From: Desulfobulbaceae bacterium | GTDB taxonomy: Bacteria > Desulfobacterota > Desulfobulbia > Desulfobulbales > Desulfobulbaceae | Assembly: GCA_030613515.1 (NCBI GenBank) | Contig: JAUWLT010000004.1 | Location: 1 to 37,914, forward strand | DNA: 37,914 bases | Direction of reading: 5' to 3' | Shown here: positions 1-9,185 of the stretch, piece after piece | How the letters are laid out: the number at the start of each line of letters is the position of its first letter | Position numbering within the stretch: position 1 is the stretch's first letter | The notes under the pieces: generated by a model | What the model saw: only the letters and a program-made list of their open reading frames with translations | Told to the model about the DNA's origin: nothing | Databases searched by the model: none | Translations under genes and position numbers: made by a program

Positions 1-102
1 GCATTTGACAGTAAGTTGGATGGGAACTCCATGTGGATTCCCGGCATGATGAGCCGGAAAAAACAGACTGTTCCAAACATGCAGAAAGCCTTTGGCTGCT
101 GA
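1..102 (+). CDS. C-terminal end of an unidentified protein (partial, enters from left edge)
   Basis: Frame 1 is open from base 1 to TGA at 100-102 (...MWIPGMMSRKKQTVPNMQKAFGC*), followed by a terminator. Confidence 0.5.
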   Translation, partial: AFDSKLDGNSMWIPGMMSRKKQTVPNMQKAFGC

Positions 103-135
103 TCTCAGCTGCTTAAGTATTTTGGAATAAAAAAA

Positions 136-162
136 GGATCGGCATTTGCCGGTCCTTTTTTT
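136..162 (+). terminator. Rho-independent terminator
   Basis: GGATCGGCA-TT-TGCCGGTCC stem followed by a T run; A run on the left, so possibly bidirectional. Confidence 0.75.
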
Positions 163-211
163 ATTTTGCAGAGAAAAATGTAACCTCTCAAAAATGGTGG
201 TTTTCGGTTTT

Positions 212-275
212 TGTAGGAGCCCAGTCCCTTGGGCGATACAATATCGACAATCGCCCAGGGGACTGGGCTCCTACA
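212..275. repeat. REP pair (BIME-like), copy 1
   Basis: TGTAGGAGCCCAGTCCCTTGGGCGAT ... ATCGCCCAGGGGACTGGGCTCCTACA; inverted arms, each with an inner GCCCAG-TCCC-CTGGGC hairpin preceded by GTAG. Confidence 0.85.
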
Positions 276-335
276 GGGGCAGGCCAATATCCTAACGTAT
301 TGTGAAGTAATAAATAACAGGAGAAAAAAACGACA

Positions 336-1421
336 ATGACAGAAACTCTGGTAACCGTGGGACTAGATGAGCGCAGTTATCCTATTCATATCCGCTCGGG
401 CCTGCTGGCAGATATTAGTATGGATTTGCAGGAGAAACAGTTCGCCAGCCGCTATGGGGTGATCAGTGATGAATATGTAGCCGGCTTGTATGGCGAGAGC
501 TTGCTGCAATCACTGTCAAACGCCGGTATTCAGGCAGAATTGATTACCTTCCCAAGGGGCGAGGAATCCAAAAACCTGCAGACCATCGCCACTCTTGCCA
601 GTGAGCTTGCCAGGCGTGGTTTTGATCGTAGTGATGCCCTCATAGCCCTTGGAGGAGGTGTAACCGGAGATGTAACCGGCTTTTTGGCCTCAATCTACAT
701 GCGTGGCATCCCCTTTGTCCAGGTGCCGACAACCCTGCTTGCCCAAGTGGACAGTTCAGTAGGCGGTAAGACCGGGGTTGATATTCCGGAAGGGAAAAAC
801 CTGATCGGCACGTTTTACCAGCCCAGGTCGGTTTATATTGATACGGACGTGCTGCAGACTTTGCCCCGGGACGAACTGCGGGGAGGGCTTGCTGAAGTCA
901 TCAAATACGGTGTTATCCACGATGCGGACTTTTTTGCTTTCCTTGGCAGCAATCGTGATGCTGTTTTCGATTTGGACCGGAACGTCATTACCCGGCTCAT
1001 TGCCCGTTGCTGTGAGATCAAGGCATGGGTGGTTGAACAGGATGAGCGGGAAGGAGGGCTGCGCAGGATTTTAAATTTCGGCCATACCATAGGACACGCC
1101 GTTGAGGCTGCCTCCAGCTTTCGGATTATGCATGGTATGGCCGTTGGTATCGGGATGTGTGCTGCCGGTGATCTTGCAGTGAAAACAGGCTGTCTGTCCC
1201 GGCAGGACGCACATGAGATCCGTACAATGGTTGAGAGTTACGGCCTACCCGTGTCTGTTCCGGCTGAACTTGACCGGGATGTAATCAAAAAATATCTGCT
1301 AATCGATAAGAAGACAATCGGTGGCCGGGTTTTTTATGTACTGCCTGAGACCATTGGTAAGGTCATTATAACCGATCAGGTACGAAGTGAGGATGTTGAC
1401 TCTGTTCTGCGAAATGCTTAA
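336..1421 (+). CDS. aroB: 3-dehydroquinate synthase
   Basis: Full-length AroB: ALGGGVTGDVTGFLAS, PTTLLAQVDSSVGGKTGVD, ILNFGHTIGHAVE motifs. Confidence 0.97.
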   Translation: MTETLVTVGLDERSYPIHIRSGLLADISMDLQEKQFASRYGVISDEYVAGLYGESLLQSLSNAGIQAELITFPRGEESKNLQTIATLASELARRGFDRSDALIALGGGVTGDVTGFLASIYMRGIPFVQVPTTLLAQVDSSVGGKTGVDIPEGKNLIGTFYQPRSVYIDTDVLQTLPRDELRGGLAEVIKYGVIHDADFFAFLGSNRDAVFDLDRNVITRLIARCCEIKAWVVEQDEREGGLRRILNFGHTIGHAVEAASSFRIMHGMAVGIGMCAAGDLAVKTGCLSRQDAHEIRTMVESYGLPVSVPAELDRDVIKKYLLIDKKTIGGRVFYVLPETIGKVIITDQVRSEDVDSVLRNA

Positions 1422-1486
1422 AATGATGTAGGCTTGATTCCAGGAAGTAAAAATCACAAAAACTTGAGAGTTCAATAAAAGATTCC

Positions 1487-1981
1487 ATGCCGATCTATGA
1501 ATTTTATTGCCGGGACTGTAATACGATCTTTAATTTTTTTTCCAGTCGTATCAATACCGAGAAGCGACCGGACTGCCCGAAATGCGGCAGGAAAGAGTTG
1601 AGCAAGCAGATGTCCACCTTTGCCACCATTGGCAAGGCAAAGGAAGAAGATGGTGATGATCCCCTGGCAGGGCTCGATGAAGCCAGGATGGAACAGGCCT
1701 TTGAGGGACTTATGCGAGATGCTGAGGGGATAAACGAGGACGATCCCCGTCAGATGGCCGGCCTGATGCGTAAATTTTCAGACAAGACCGGTATTTCCAT
1801 GGGTGATCAGATGGAAGAGGCCCTGTCACGCATGGAGGCCGGCGAAGATCCTGACCAGATAGAGCGTGAGATGGGTGACCTGCTGGATTCTGATGATGCC
1901 TTTACGCTTGAATCGATGAAGAAAAAAGTCAGCTCCGGCCCCAGACCACCAGTCCATGATGAGAAACTGTACGAGTTGTAA
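1487..1981 (+). CDS. FmdB-family zinc ribbon protein
   Basis: N-terminal MPIYEFYCRDCNTIFNFF...CPKCG typical of FmdB/CxxC_CxxC_SSSS proteins, with a long acidic tail. Confidence 0.85.
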   Translation: MPIYEFYCRDCNTIFNFFSSRINTEKRPDCPKCGRKELSKQMSTFATIGKAKEEDGDDPLAGLDEARMEQAFEGLMRDAEGINEDDPRQMAGLMRKFSDKTGISMGDQMEEALSRMEAGEDPDQIEREMGDLLDSDDAFTLESMKKKVSSGPRPPVHDEKLYEL

Positions 1982-2059
1982 CTATCTGTAATGTTAGCTA
2001 ATATATGGTATGTTTCTGCCCGGTACGTAATGTAGTGATTCCAATACCTTTGGATGTGC

Positions 2060-2131
2060 GTAGGAGCCCAGTCCCCTGGGCGATAAATGGAAAGGTATCA
2101 GTGTCAATCGCCCAGGGGACTGGGCTCCTAC
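2060..2131. repeat. REP pair (BIME-like), copy 2
   Basis: GTAGGAGCCCAGTCCCCTGGGCGAT ... AATCGCCCAGGGGACTGGGCTCCTAC. Confidence 0.85.
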
Positions 2132-2257
2132 AACTTTACACCAAGAAGCATACAGGTGTACCCCTGGTTTTCCTGCTGTCAGCAGAATTCTCTTTTGGTA
2201 TCTTGATCGCTCTCCTGTATAATCAAACAACGCAGGTAAATTTTTCCGGAGACAGTC

Positions 2258-3382
2258 ATGGGTGTTGACAATGTAATTTTGCTGGAAGTACTGGAATGGT
2301 TTGATGAAACCGGCCGGGAACTGCTGCACCGGTTGCCGGAGCATGGTTCCGGGGAGATCAAATTTGGTGCTCAGCTGACGGTGCGTGAAAGCCAGGCTGC
2401 CGTCCTCTTTTACAAGGGCAGGGCAGGTGATGCGTTCGGCCCTGGACGTCACACACTGAAAACCGGCAATATCCCGTTGATTACCAAGATTCTCTCTGCG
2501 CCATGGGGCTTGATCAGTCCCCTGCGGGCCGAGGTGTATTTTGTTAACCTCAAGGTCTTTCCTAATCTGAAATGGGGCACTCGTGATCCGGTGGCCTTTC
2601 GTGATTCAGAGCTTGGGCTTGTCCGGTTGCGGGCACACGGAGTCTTTAATATCCGGGTGGTCCAGCCGGTACTTTTTATCAACACCCTGGCCGGAACCAT
2701 GGGTAAATATACCACTGAGCAGATTGAAGAGTATTTGCGGCGGGTGATTGTTTCCCGGCTTAATGACTATCTTGGTGAAACACTGGACACTCTTTTTGAT
2801 CTGCCCGGAAAGTTTGATGAACTGGCAACAGCTTTGAAAGAACGGTTGGTCAAGGATTTTAGCCGTTTTGGTCTTGCCCTGGATGAATTGTATATCACCT
2901 CTATTACACCGCCTGAGGATGTCCAGTCCGCCATAGATGACTCCAGTCGGCTTCGCGTGATCAAGGACATGGATAAGTTTGTCCGCATGAAGGCCGGTAT
3001 GGCCATGGAAAAGGCCTCGGAAGCAGGCGGTGAGGCCGGTGCCGGGCTTGGCATGGGCATGGGCATGATGATGCCTGCCATGTTTGCCGGATCCCAGGCA
3101 GGCGGACAGTCCACAGCAACGGCTGGACCTGTAAAAAATCAGTGTACTGATTGCGGAAACATGATTCCTGCAGATGCCCGGTTCTGCCCCTTGTGCGGGC
3201 ATCAACAGGTTGTTTTGATGCAATGTACAAACTGCGCTAAAAATTTAACCCCTGGAACCCGATTCTGCCCCCGTTGCGGCCATCCGGCCGATGAGAAACC
3301 CTCTGTTATTGTTTGTGTCCACTGTACAAGCGAAAATTTGCCTGAAGCAAAATTCTGTAATAATTGCGGCCGGAAGTTGTAA
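2258..3382 (+). CDS. SPFH-domain (virion core/YdjI-like) protein with C-terminal double zinc ribbons
   Basis: SPFH-like N-terminal domain (VFPNLKWGTRDPVAFRDSELGLVRLRAHGVFNIRV); three C-terminal zinc-ribbon repeats of the form CxxC...ARFCPxCG/ CxxC...AKFCNNCG. Confidence 0.8.
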   Translation: MGVDNVILLEVLEWFDETGRELLHRLPEHGSGEIKFGAQLTVRESQAAVLFYKGRAGDAFGPGRHTLKTGNIPLITKILSAPWGLISPLRAEVYFVNLKVFPNLKWGTRDPVAFRDSELGLVRLRAHGVFNIRVVQPVLFINTLAGTMGKYTTEQIEEYLRRVIVSRLNDYLGETLDTLFDLPGKFDELATALKERLVKDFSRFGLALDELYITSITPPEDVQSAIDDSSRLRVIKDMDKFVRMKAGMAMEKASEAGGEAGAGLGMGMGMMMPAMFAGSQAGGQSTATAGPVKNQCTDCGNMIPADARFCPLCGHQQVVLMQCTNCAKNLTPGTRFCPRCGHPADEKPSVIVCVHCTSENLPEAKFCNNCGRKL

Positions 3383-3402
3383 CAATTAGCCGGGGCGGAT
3401 CA

Positions 3403-4647
3403 ATGAAAATTCGGGTTGAACAACCCTGTCCGCAATGTGGCGGTCTGATTACCCTGCAGGCTTCAGATCGGTTGCTGACCTGCCCCTATTGCGGGGTACG
3501 AAATTTTCTCCAGGCAAACGGGCCCTTTCGTTATGGACTGCCCGGCAAGGTTGATACCGCAGAACAGGACCGGCTGCTCCATGCGCCGTATCTTCGGTTT
3601 AAGGGCAATATCTTTCTTGTTACGGATGCAGGTATCTCGTACAGGGTAGTGGATACAACCCGGGACGGTTTTCCCATGCCTGGTCTGCCCCCATCTCTGG
3701 GCATGCGTCCCCAGGCCATGAAACTTGTTCGCCTCAATACAGAGAGCCGGGGCCGGTTTCTGCGTTTGAGCGTTAAGGCCAAGGTGATTCTGGACAAGGC
3801 TGCTCGTATCAATGATTTGTCCGGAAAGAGAGGAAATGAGCTGTACCATCGTGCTTATATTGGAGAAAATGTAAGCTTTATTTATCTTCCACTGCTCCGG
3901 ACCGATGACATGCTCGTTGATGCTGTTACAGGTCGGCCACTGGTAGCGCTTGAAAAAATAGCATCATTTCCCCTGAAAGGTGCACCTTTCAATCCGCGTT
4001 GGCAGATCAACTTTCTTGCCACTCTTTGTCCCCGTTGCGGCTGGAGCCTGGATGGTGAGGGCGATTGCCTGGTACTCACCTGCAGCAACTGTGATACGGC
4101 CTGGCAGGTGGGAGCGGCCGGACTTGAGCGTATCTCCTGCAAGATTGTATCAGGCGGGGCTGATACGTCTATATATCTCGGGTTCTGGAAGATCTCCGTC
4201 CATCTGCCCTCCATGAAAATCTGGAGTTTCGCGGATTTTATGGAACGGACAAATCAACCTGGTATTATTCGCAGGCAGTGGCATGATCGGGTAATGAATT
4301 TCTGGATACCGGCCTTTAAACTGCGACCCAAGATATTTCTCCGGGCAGGTCGTCAGGTCACCATCAACCAGTGGCGTCTTGATGATGAGCAGGAGATGCA
4401 TGTCCTGCCCAGCCTGTACCCGGTGACTCTGCCGTCTCTTGAGGCACGGCAGGCGCTTAAGGTCATTCTTGCCGCCTCTGCTGCCAGCCCGAAAAAAGTC
4501 TTCCCCTACCTGCATGGGGCGCATGCTGAAAATATTTCCTCTACTCTGGTGTTCCTGCCGTTTATCGATCAAAACCATGACTGGGTCCAGCCTCAGACCG
4601 GGACAGTGATTGCCAAGAGTATATTACGTTTTGGCAGGAGTCTTTGA
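3403..4647 (+). CDS. Zinc-ribbon conserved hypothetical protein
   Basis: MKIRVEQPCPQCGGLITL...LTCPYCG plus a second CPRCGWSL..LTCSNC knuckle. The ORF opens at 3364; ATG 3403 avoids overlap with the upstream gene. Confidence 0.75.
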   Translation: MKIRVEQPCPQCGGLITLQASDRLLTCPYCGVRNFLQANGPFRYGLPGKVDTAEQDRLLHAPYLRFKGNIFLVTDAGISYRVVDTTRDGFPMPGLPPSLGMRPQAMKLVRLNTESRGRFLRLSVKAKVILDKAARINDLSGKRGNELYHRAYIGENVSFIYLPLLRTDDMLVDAVTGRPLVALEKIASFPLKGAPFNPRWQINFLATLCPRCGWSLDGEGDCLVLTCSNCDTAWQVGAAGLERISCKIVSGGADTSIYLGFWKISVHLPSMKIWSFADFMERTNQPGIIRRQWHDRVMNFWIPAFKLRPKIFLRAGRQVTINQWRLDDEQEMHVLPSLYPVTLPSLEARQALKVILAASAASPKKVFPYLHGAHAENISSTLVFLPFIDQNHDWVQPQTGTVIAKSILRFGRSL

Positions 4648-4651
4648 AAGT

Positions 4652-5233
4652 ATGTCAGGGAAGAGGGAAGAGGGAAAAGAAGTGACGGATGAGGCGGGTA
4701 ACGGTTTGCAGCAGAAATCCGATGAACAGTTCATGCACCAGGCCCTGGATGAAGCCCGGCTGGCCCTGGATGCAGGTGAGTTTCCCGTGGGCTGTGTGCT
4801 GGTGCTGGACGACCATGTGGTTGGACGAGGTCACCGCCGCAACAGTGGAGGTGCACTGTCCAATGAAATTGATCATGCCGAGGTGGTTACCCTGCAAAGG
4901 TTGCTTACCGATCATCCCGGTATTGACTGCAGTCGGGTCACTGCCTATTGCACCATGGAGCCCTGCCTGATGTGTTACGCCGCCATGCTGCTCTCCGGGA
5001 TCCGCAGGTTTGTCTGGGCCTATGAAGATGTTATGGGCGGCGGGACTTCTCTGGCTTTGCAGGGATTGTCTCCTCTGTACAAAGATATGGAAGTTGCATT
5101 GGTACCAGGTGTCCTTCGCCGTGAAAGCCTGACCTTGTTTGGCCGCTTTTTTCAAAATTATTCGTACTGGCAGGGCAGCCGGCTTGCCGATTATACTCTT
5201 GAGCAATGGAATATGGACAGGGAAAAGGAATAG
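4652..5233 (+). CDS. Nucleoside/tRNA-adenosine deaminase family (CMP/dCMP deaminase fold)
   Basis: HAEV ... PCLMCYAAML zinc motifs. ATG 4652 chosen over 4610, which overlaps the upstream gene. Confidence 0.8.
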   Translation: MSGKREEGKEVTDEAGNGLQQKSDEQFMHQALDEARLALDAGEFPVGCVLVLDDHVVGRGHRRNSGGALSNEIDHAEVVTLQRLLTDHPGIDCSRVTAYCTMEPCLMCYAAMLLSGIRRFVWAYEDVMGGGTSLALQGLSPLYKDMEVALVPGVLRRESLTLFGRFFQNYSYWQGSRLADYTLEQWNMDREKE

Positions 5234-5297
5234 GGGAGGAGAGGCTATGCCCACTCTTTTCCCTTTTCCTTTTCCCTATTTTTTTCGAGGAACAATC

Positions 5298-6320
5298 ATG
5301 ACTACTGAACCGGTAGCCCGTACCGTTGATTTCAAGCCTGGTGAGCGCAATGTCTTTTTTCATCTGTTGACAGGATGCAACCTGTCCTGCAAACACTGTT
5401 ATATAAATCCTTCCCAGCATGGAACGGCTACTTTACCCCTGCAGACGGTGCTGAAATGGTTAAAGCTCTTTGCCAGGCCCAAGCAGGATACAAATCTCAT
5501 CCTGCTTGGCGGTGAGCCCACCATGCATCCGGATCTTGCCGCGATTATCAAGGCGGCAAAATCCATGCGCTTTGGTGTTACCGTGGACTCCAACGGTTAC
5601 CTGTTCCATGACCTTCTCGACCGGGTGACCCCGTCGGAACTTGATTTTTTAAGTTTCAGCCTGGACGGTCCGGACGCAAGAGTCAATGATCCTCTCCGGG
5701 GTGAGAATGTCTTTGCCGTTTGTACGGAAAACCTGCAAAAGGCCGTGGCCCTTGGCTTTCGCACCAGCCTGATCTATACGGTTTCCGCTCGTAATATTGA
5801 TCATCTCCACCGCATGCCTGCCCTTCTTGCAGCTCTTGGTGTTCAGCGATTTTTTATTCAGGTCATTGGGTTGCGCGGTAAACCGGCTGCCGGAAAGCCG
5901 GAAAAATGTACGGAGTGGCAGGTGGATCGGCAGCACTGGCTGGACATAGTACCGCAGGTGGCCCGCGATGCGGCCGGGGCCGGCATTCATGTCACCTATC
6001 CCAGGGTTTTTCTTGAGCCGGAGGATGAGTTCCAATGTGCCGGCCGGGTGGCGGAGAATTATTTTATTTTTCCCAACGGTCGGGTGTATCAGTGCCCGCT
6101 CTGTGAAGACTATCCCATTCACAGTTTTTTCATTGAGGAAGACCTTCTCATCAAGCGCGACGGGCTCAACGAAGATCGTTTTTTTACTCTGGATATCCCG
6201 GAGGGCTGCGTAATGAATAAGCTGCTGCAGCCCGATACTATAGACTATCTTCCTGACGGCAGTCCCAGACACCGGATTTCCTGCTGCCTGCTGAAACAGG
6301 AAATGGGGCCTGTAGGCTGA
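5298..6320 (+). CDS. Radical SAM protein
   Basis: LTGCNLSCKHCYINP (CxxxCxxC), LLGGEPTMHPDL, C-terminal cysteines (CAGRVAENYFIFPNGRVYQCPLC) consistent with a SPASM-like region. ATG at 5298. Confidence 0.8.
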   Translation: MTTEPVARTVDFKPGERNVFFHLLTGCNLSCKHCYINPSQHGTATLPLQTVLKWLKLFARPKQDTNLILLGGEPTMHPDLAAIIKAAKSMRFGVTVDSNGYLFHDLLDRVTPSELDFLSFSLDGPDARVNDPLRGENVFAVCTENLQKAVALGFRTSLIYTVSARNIDHLHRMPALLAALGVQRFFIQVIGLRGKPAAGKPEKCTEWQVDRQHWLDIVPQVARDAAGAGIHVTYPRVFLEPEDEFQCAGRVAENYFIFPNGRVYQCPLCEDYPIHSFFIEEDLLIKRDGLNEDRFFTLDIPEGCVMNKLLQPDTIDYLPDGSPRHRISCCLLKQEMGPVG

Positions 6321-6464
6321 GCATGAAATCCATTACGAGGTTTGTAGCTCTGCGGTATCACATACCATCAAACTGTAAGTTGACACAGGTGCCTCATATT
6401 AGCGCAGTTGTTTCCGTTCGCTATAGCACCATTATGCGGGCGGGATCAACTGCGTTAAGATGGG

Positions 6465-7721
6465 GTGCCTGTGACGGCTTACCTGAGCATGGCTGAAGAT
6501 CTGCAGCATATATACGGTCTGGCTCTTGAGGCCCATGAGCAGAAAGATTTTGACCGGGCTGTGGAACTCTATGGACGGATTCTTGCCCGGTTCCCGGATG
6601 GTGATCTGGTTCTCTACAACCAGGGACTGGCCCTGTATCAGCTGGATCGTTTTGCAGAATCGGCTGCCGTCTTTGCACGAGCTGCGGATATTCGAGATGA
6701 TGACGCGGATACCTGGTTCAATCTCGGTTTGGCGTTGAAACAGGACGGCCGGCACCCTGAAGCGCGGCGTGCCTATGAACGCGCCTTAAATCTTGCCTCC
6801 GATGATGCTGATATCATATTTAACCTTGCCAACTGCTGTCGTGAAGGCGGCTATCCAGAGCAGGCGGCTGCATATTACGATCAGCTTTTGAATATTGAGC
6901 CTGACCATGTTTCCTGCTTGAATAATTTTGCCTATCTTTGTCATCTGCAGGGAGAATATGGGCGGGCTGAAGAGCTTTATAATCGTTTTCTGAACCTGCG
7001 ACCCGATCATCCGGGCGCCCTTCATATGCTTGCCGCCCTAAGCGGTACGGCAGATGACACACCTGCAAACGAGTATATTCGAGAGCTGTTTGATCAGTAC
7101 AGTGATACCTTTGAGCAGAGCCTGGTGGGAGAGTTGGAGTATCGCGTACCGGAGTTGCTGTTTGACCTTTTAGATCGTTATGATCCCAGTAGTTCAGGTT
7201 ATGAAAATTGTGTTGACCTGGGCTGTGGTACAGGGCTTGCCGGGGTAATTTTTAGTCCCCTGTGCAACCGGTTGACCGGTGTTGACCTGTCAGAGAAGAT
7301 GGTTGCCGTTGCTGCTGAAAAGGAAGTGTATGACACACGTGTAACTGCGGATGTGGTTCAATTCCTGCTGCAGGGTAACACGCAATATGATCTGTTTATC
7401 GCCGCTGATCTCTTGACGTATATGGCGGATCTTGAACCGCTGTTCCAGGCAGTCTCCCAAAAGAGCCTTCCAGGCAGTCTATTTGTTTTTTCCACCGAAC
7501 ATGGTGAGGATCCCGGCTGGCAGGTACGGCCCACCGGACGTTTTGCGCATTATCCAGACTATATTGCTGGAGTTGTCAGGAAATGCGGTGGGAAAATAGT
7601 TTGTACGCAAAAGGCCGACCTGCGCAGGGAAGGGGCCGCATGGATTGCCGGAGATATCTATCTGGCATCATTTAATCTGGCCGGAGCAGGCTGCAAAGAA
7701 ACGGAAAATGGTGATCAGTAG
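6465..7721 (+). CDS. TPR-repeat protein fused to a class I SAM-dependent methyltransferase
   Basis: Several TPR units (e.g. DTWFNLGLALKQDGRHPEARRAYERALNL), then CVDLGCGTGLAGVIFSPLCNRLTGVDLSEKM. GTG 6465 or ATG 6489. Confidence 0.85.
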   Translation: MPVTAYLSMAEDLQHIYGLALEAHEQKDFDRAVELYGRILARFPDGDLVLYNQGLALYQLDRFAESAAVFARAADIRDDDADTWFNLGLALKQDGRHPEARRAYERALNLASDDADIIFNLANCCREGGYPEQAAAYYDQLLNIEPDHVSCLNNFAYLCHLQGEYGRAEELYNRFLNLRPDHPGALHMLAALSGTADDTPANEYIRELFDQYSDTFEQSLVGELEYRVPELLFDLLDRYDPSSSGYENCVDLGCGTGLAGVIFSPLCNRLTGVDLSEKMVAVAAEKEVYDTRVTADVVQFLLQGNTQYDLFIAADLLTYMADLEPLFQAVSQKSLPGSLFVFSTEHGEDPGWQVRPTGRFAHYPDYIAGVVRKCGGKIVCTQKADLRREGAAWIAGDIYLASFNLAGAGCKETENGDQ

Positions 7722-7797
7722 GAGGCCAGTCCCCTGGCCGAAAGAGCTGTGAGTATGATATCTCAGTCTCCAATCGCCCAGGGGACTGGGCTCCTAC
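7718..7797. repeat. REP pair (BIME-like), copy 3
   Basis: GTAGGAGGCCAGTCCCCTGGCCGA ... AATCGCCCAGGGGACTGGGCTCCTAC; the left arm has compensatory changes in the inner hairpin. Confidence 0.85.
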
Positions 7798-8528
7798 TTT
7801 TCTTCTTTCTTTTTCTTTCCCGAAAAAACCCTGCTCGCAATAATTCCAGCTTCATATAATCCAAACAGAGGAAAAGAGAGCAGGACCGTTGCAGTGATAT
7901 CACCTGCAGTGAGCAGGAAAGAGAGAACGACAATGGCTATGTAAAAATATGTGCGTTTGGCTTTGAAATGGCCATGTTTGACAAGCCCGGTTGCCGAGGC
8001 CATGACCATGAGAAAGGGGATCTCAAAGGCAATGGCAAAGGCAAGCACTAACCGTGCGACAAAGGTGAGATACAACCCTAATTTTGGCATGGGTTCCAGA
8101 TTGGTGCCTGCATAACTCATGAAAAATGCCAGGGTCTTGGGCAGAACTATAAAAAATGAAAACAGTGCACCGGCAGCGAATAATCCTGTTGCCCAGAATA
8201 TGATTTTGCGGGCAATGCGTTTCTCATTGTCCAGCAGTCCCGGGGAGACAAACATCCATATCTGGTAGAGCAGGTAGGGGGAACTGACCAGGATCCCGAC
8301 CAGCAGGGCCAGTTTGATATAGGAGATAAAGGCCTCGGTCAGCTTGGTATAGACCAGGGTCTTGAGAGTTGGGTCGGCCAGGAACAAAGGCCTGGTACAG
8401 AGTCCTGCTATCGGGTCAATGAACAGATAGGCCACTACTGTGCAGATTGCAATGACCAGGAAGGAACGGGTCAGCCGCTTCCTCAGTTCCTCGTGGTGGG
8501 GCCGGAAATGTTCAAACGCGGTAATCAT
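7794..8528 (-). CDS. tatC: Sec-independent protein translocase TatC
   Basis: MITAFEHFRPHHEELRKRLTRS..., KLTEAFISYIKLALLVGILVSSPYLLYQIWMFVSPGL. Confidence 0.95.
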   Translation of the reverse strand: MITAFEHFRPHHEELRKRLTRSFLVIAICTVVAYLFIDPIAGLCTRPLFLADPTLKTLVYTKLTEAFISYIKLALLVGILVSSPYLLYQIWMFVSPGLLDNEKRIARKIIFWATGLFAAGALFSFFIVLPKTLAFFMSYAGTNLEPMPKLGLYLTFVARLVLAFAIAFEIPFLMVMASATGLVKHGHFKAKRTYFYIAIVVLSFLLTAGDITATVLLSFPLFGLYEAGIIASRVFSGKKKKEEK

Positions 8529-9037
8529 GCTGCAGGGGAGGTCGGCGTGTCCTTTGTTTTGCCGGCAGCAGGGTCTTCTGTCGATTCGGGACTGCCCGAG
8601 GCCGTTACTTCTACCGCATGATCAGTTGTATCATCAGAGGCTTTTTCCTTTTCCCTCTTCCCTTTTCCCTCTTCCCTTTCCTCTGGTCTTGCCTGGGTAT
8701 CTTTTTCCCAGGGACGTTCTTCAAGGGGCTGTAGATCTATGACATCTTCTTCAATATCCTTGCCATCCGTCACTTCATCTTCAGGGTTCCATATTTTTGC
8801 CTTGTTCTCAAGCAGGTTATCTGTGAGTTGACCGGCTGTTTTGCGTAGATCTTCCTGGACCGAACTGATAACCTTGGTTTCTTCGCTCAGGTTTTCCTTG
8901 ACCTGATTCATGGTCTTTTTCAGCTCACCTATGCCTTTGGCCAATGAGCGGGCCAGTTCAGGCAGTTTATCCGGGCCGACTACGATCAGGGCCACGGCCA
9001 TGATAACTATCATTTCAGGAAGACCAATACCAAACAT
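8525..9037 (-). CDS. tatB: Sec-independent translocase subunit TatB (TatA/B family)
   Basis: MFGIGLPEMIVIMAVALIVVGPDKLPELARSLAKGIGELKK; adjacent to tatC with a 4-bp overlap. Confidence 0.9.
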   Translation of the reverse strand: MFGIGLPEMIVIMAVALIVVGPDKLPELARSLAKGIGELKKTMNQVKENLSEETKVISSVQEDLRKTAGQLTDNLLENKAKIWNPEDEVTDGKDIEEDVIDLQPLEERPWEKDTQARPEEREEGKGKREKEKASDDTTDHAVEVTASGSPESTEDPAAGKTKDTPTSPAA

Positions 9038-9074
9038 GGGATCAAAGTGGTTTTGTGGTGAACAAAAATAGTTT

Positions 9075-9153
9075 GTAGGAGCCCAGTCCCTTGGATGATT
9101 GGTGGACAGAGTTTTGAGGCAACCCTTCATCGCCCAGGGGACTGGGCTCCTAC
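9075..9153. repeat. REP pair (BIME-like), copy 4, left arm degenerate
   Basis: GTAGGAGCCCAGTCCCTTGGATGATT ... ATCGCCCAGGGGACTGGGCTCCTAC. Confidence 0.8.
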
Positions 9154-9185
9154 AGTTAACGACACAATTGTAAAACTCATGGACA

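Noticed and set aside
2606-3223. 205-aa minus-strand ORF opposite the SPFH gene
   Set aside because: Shadow ORF, no domain signal.
212-9153. The four dispersed inverted repeats considered as a CRISPR array
   Set aside because: Copies are kilobases apart at separate intergenic sites with no spacer array or cas genes.
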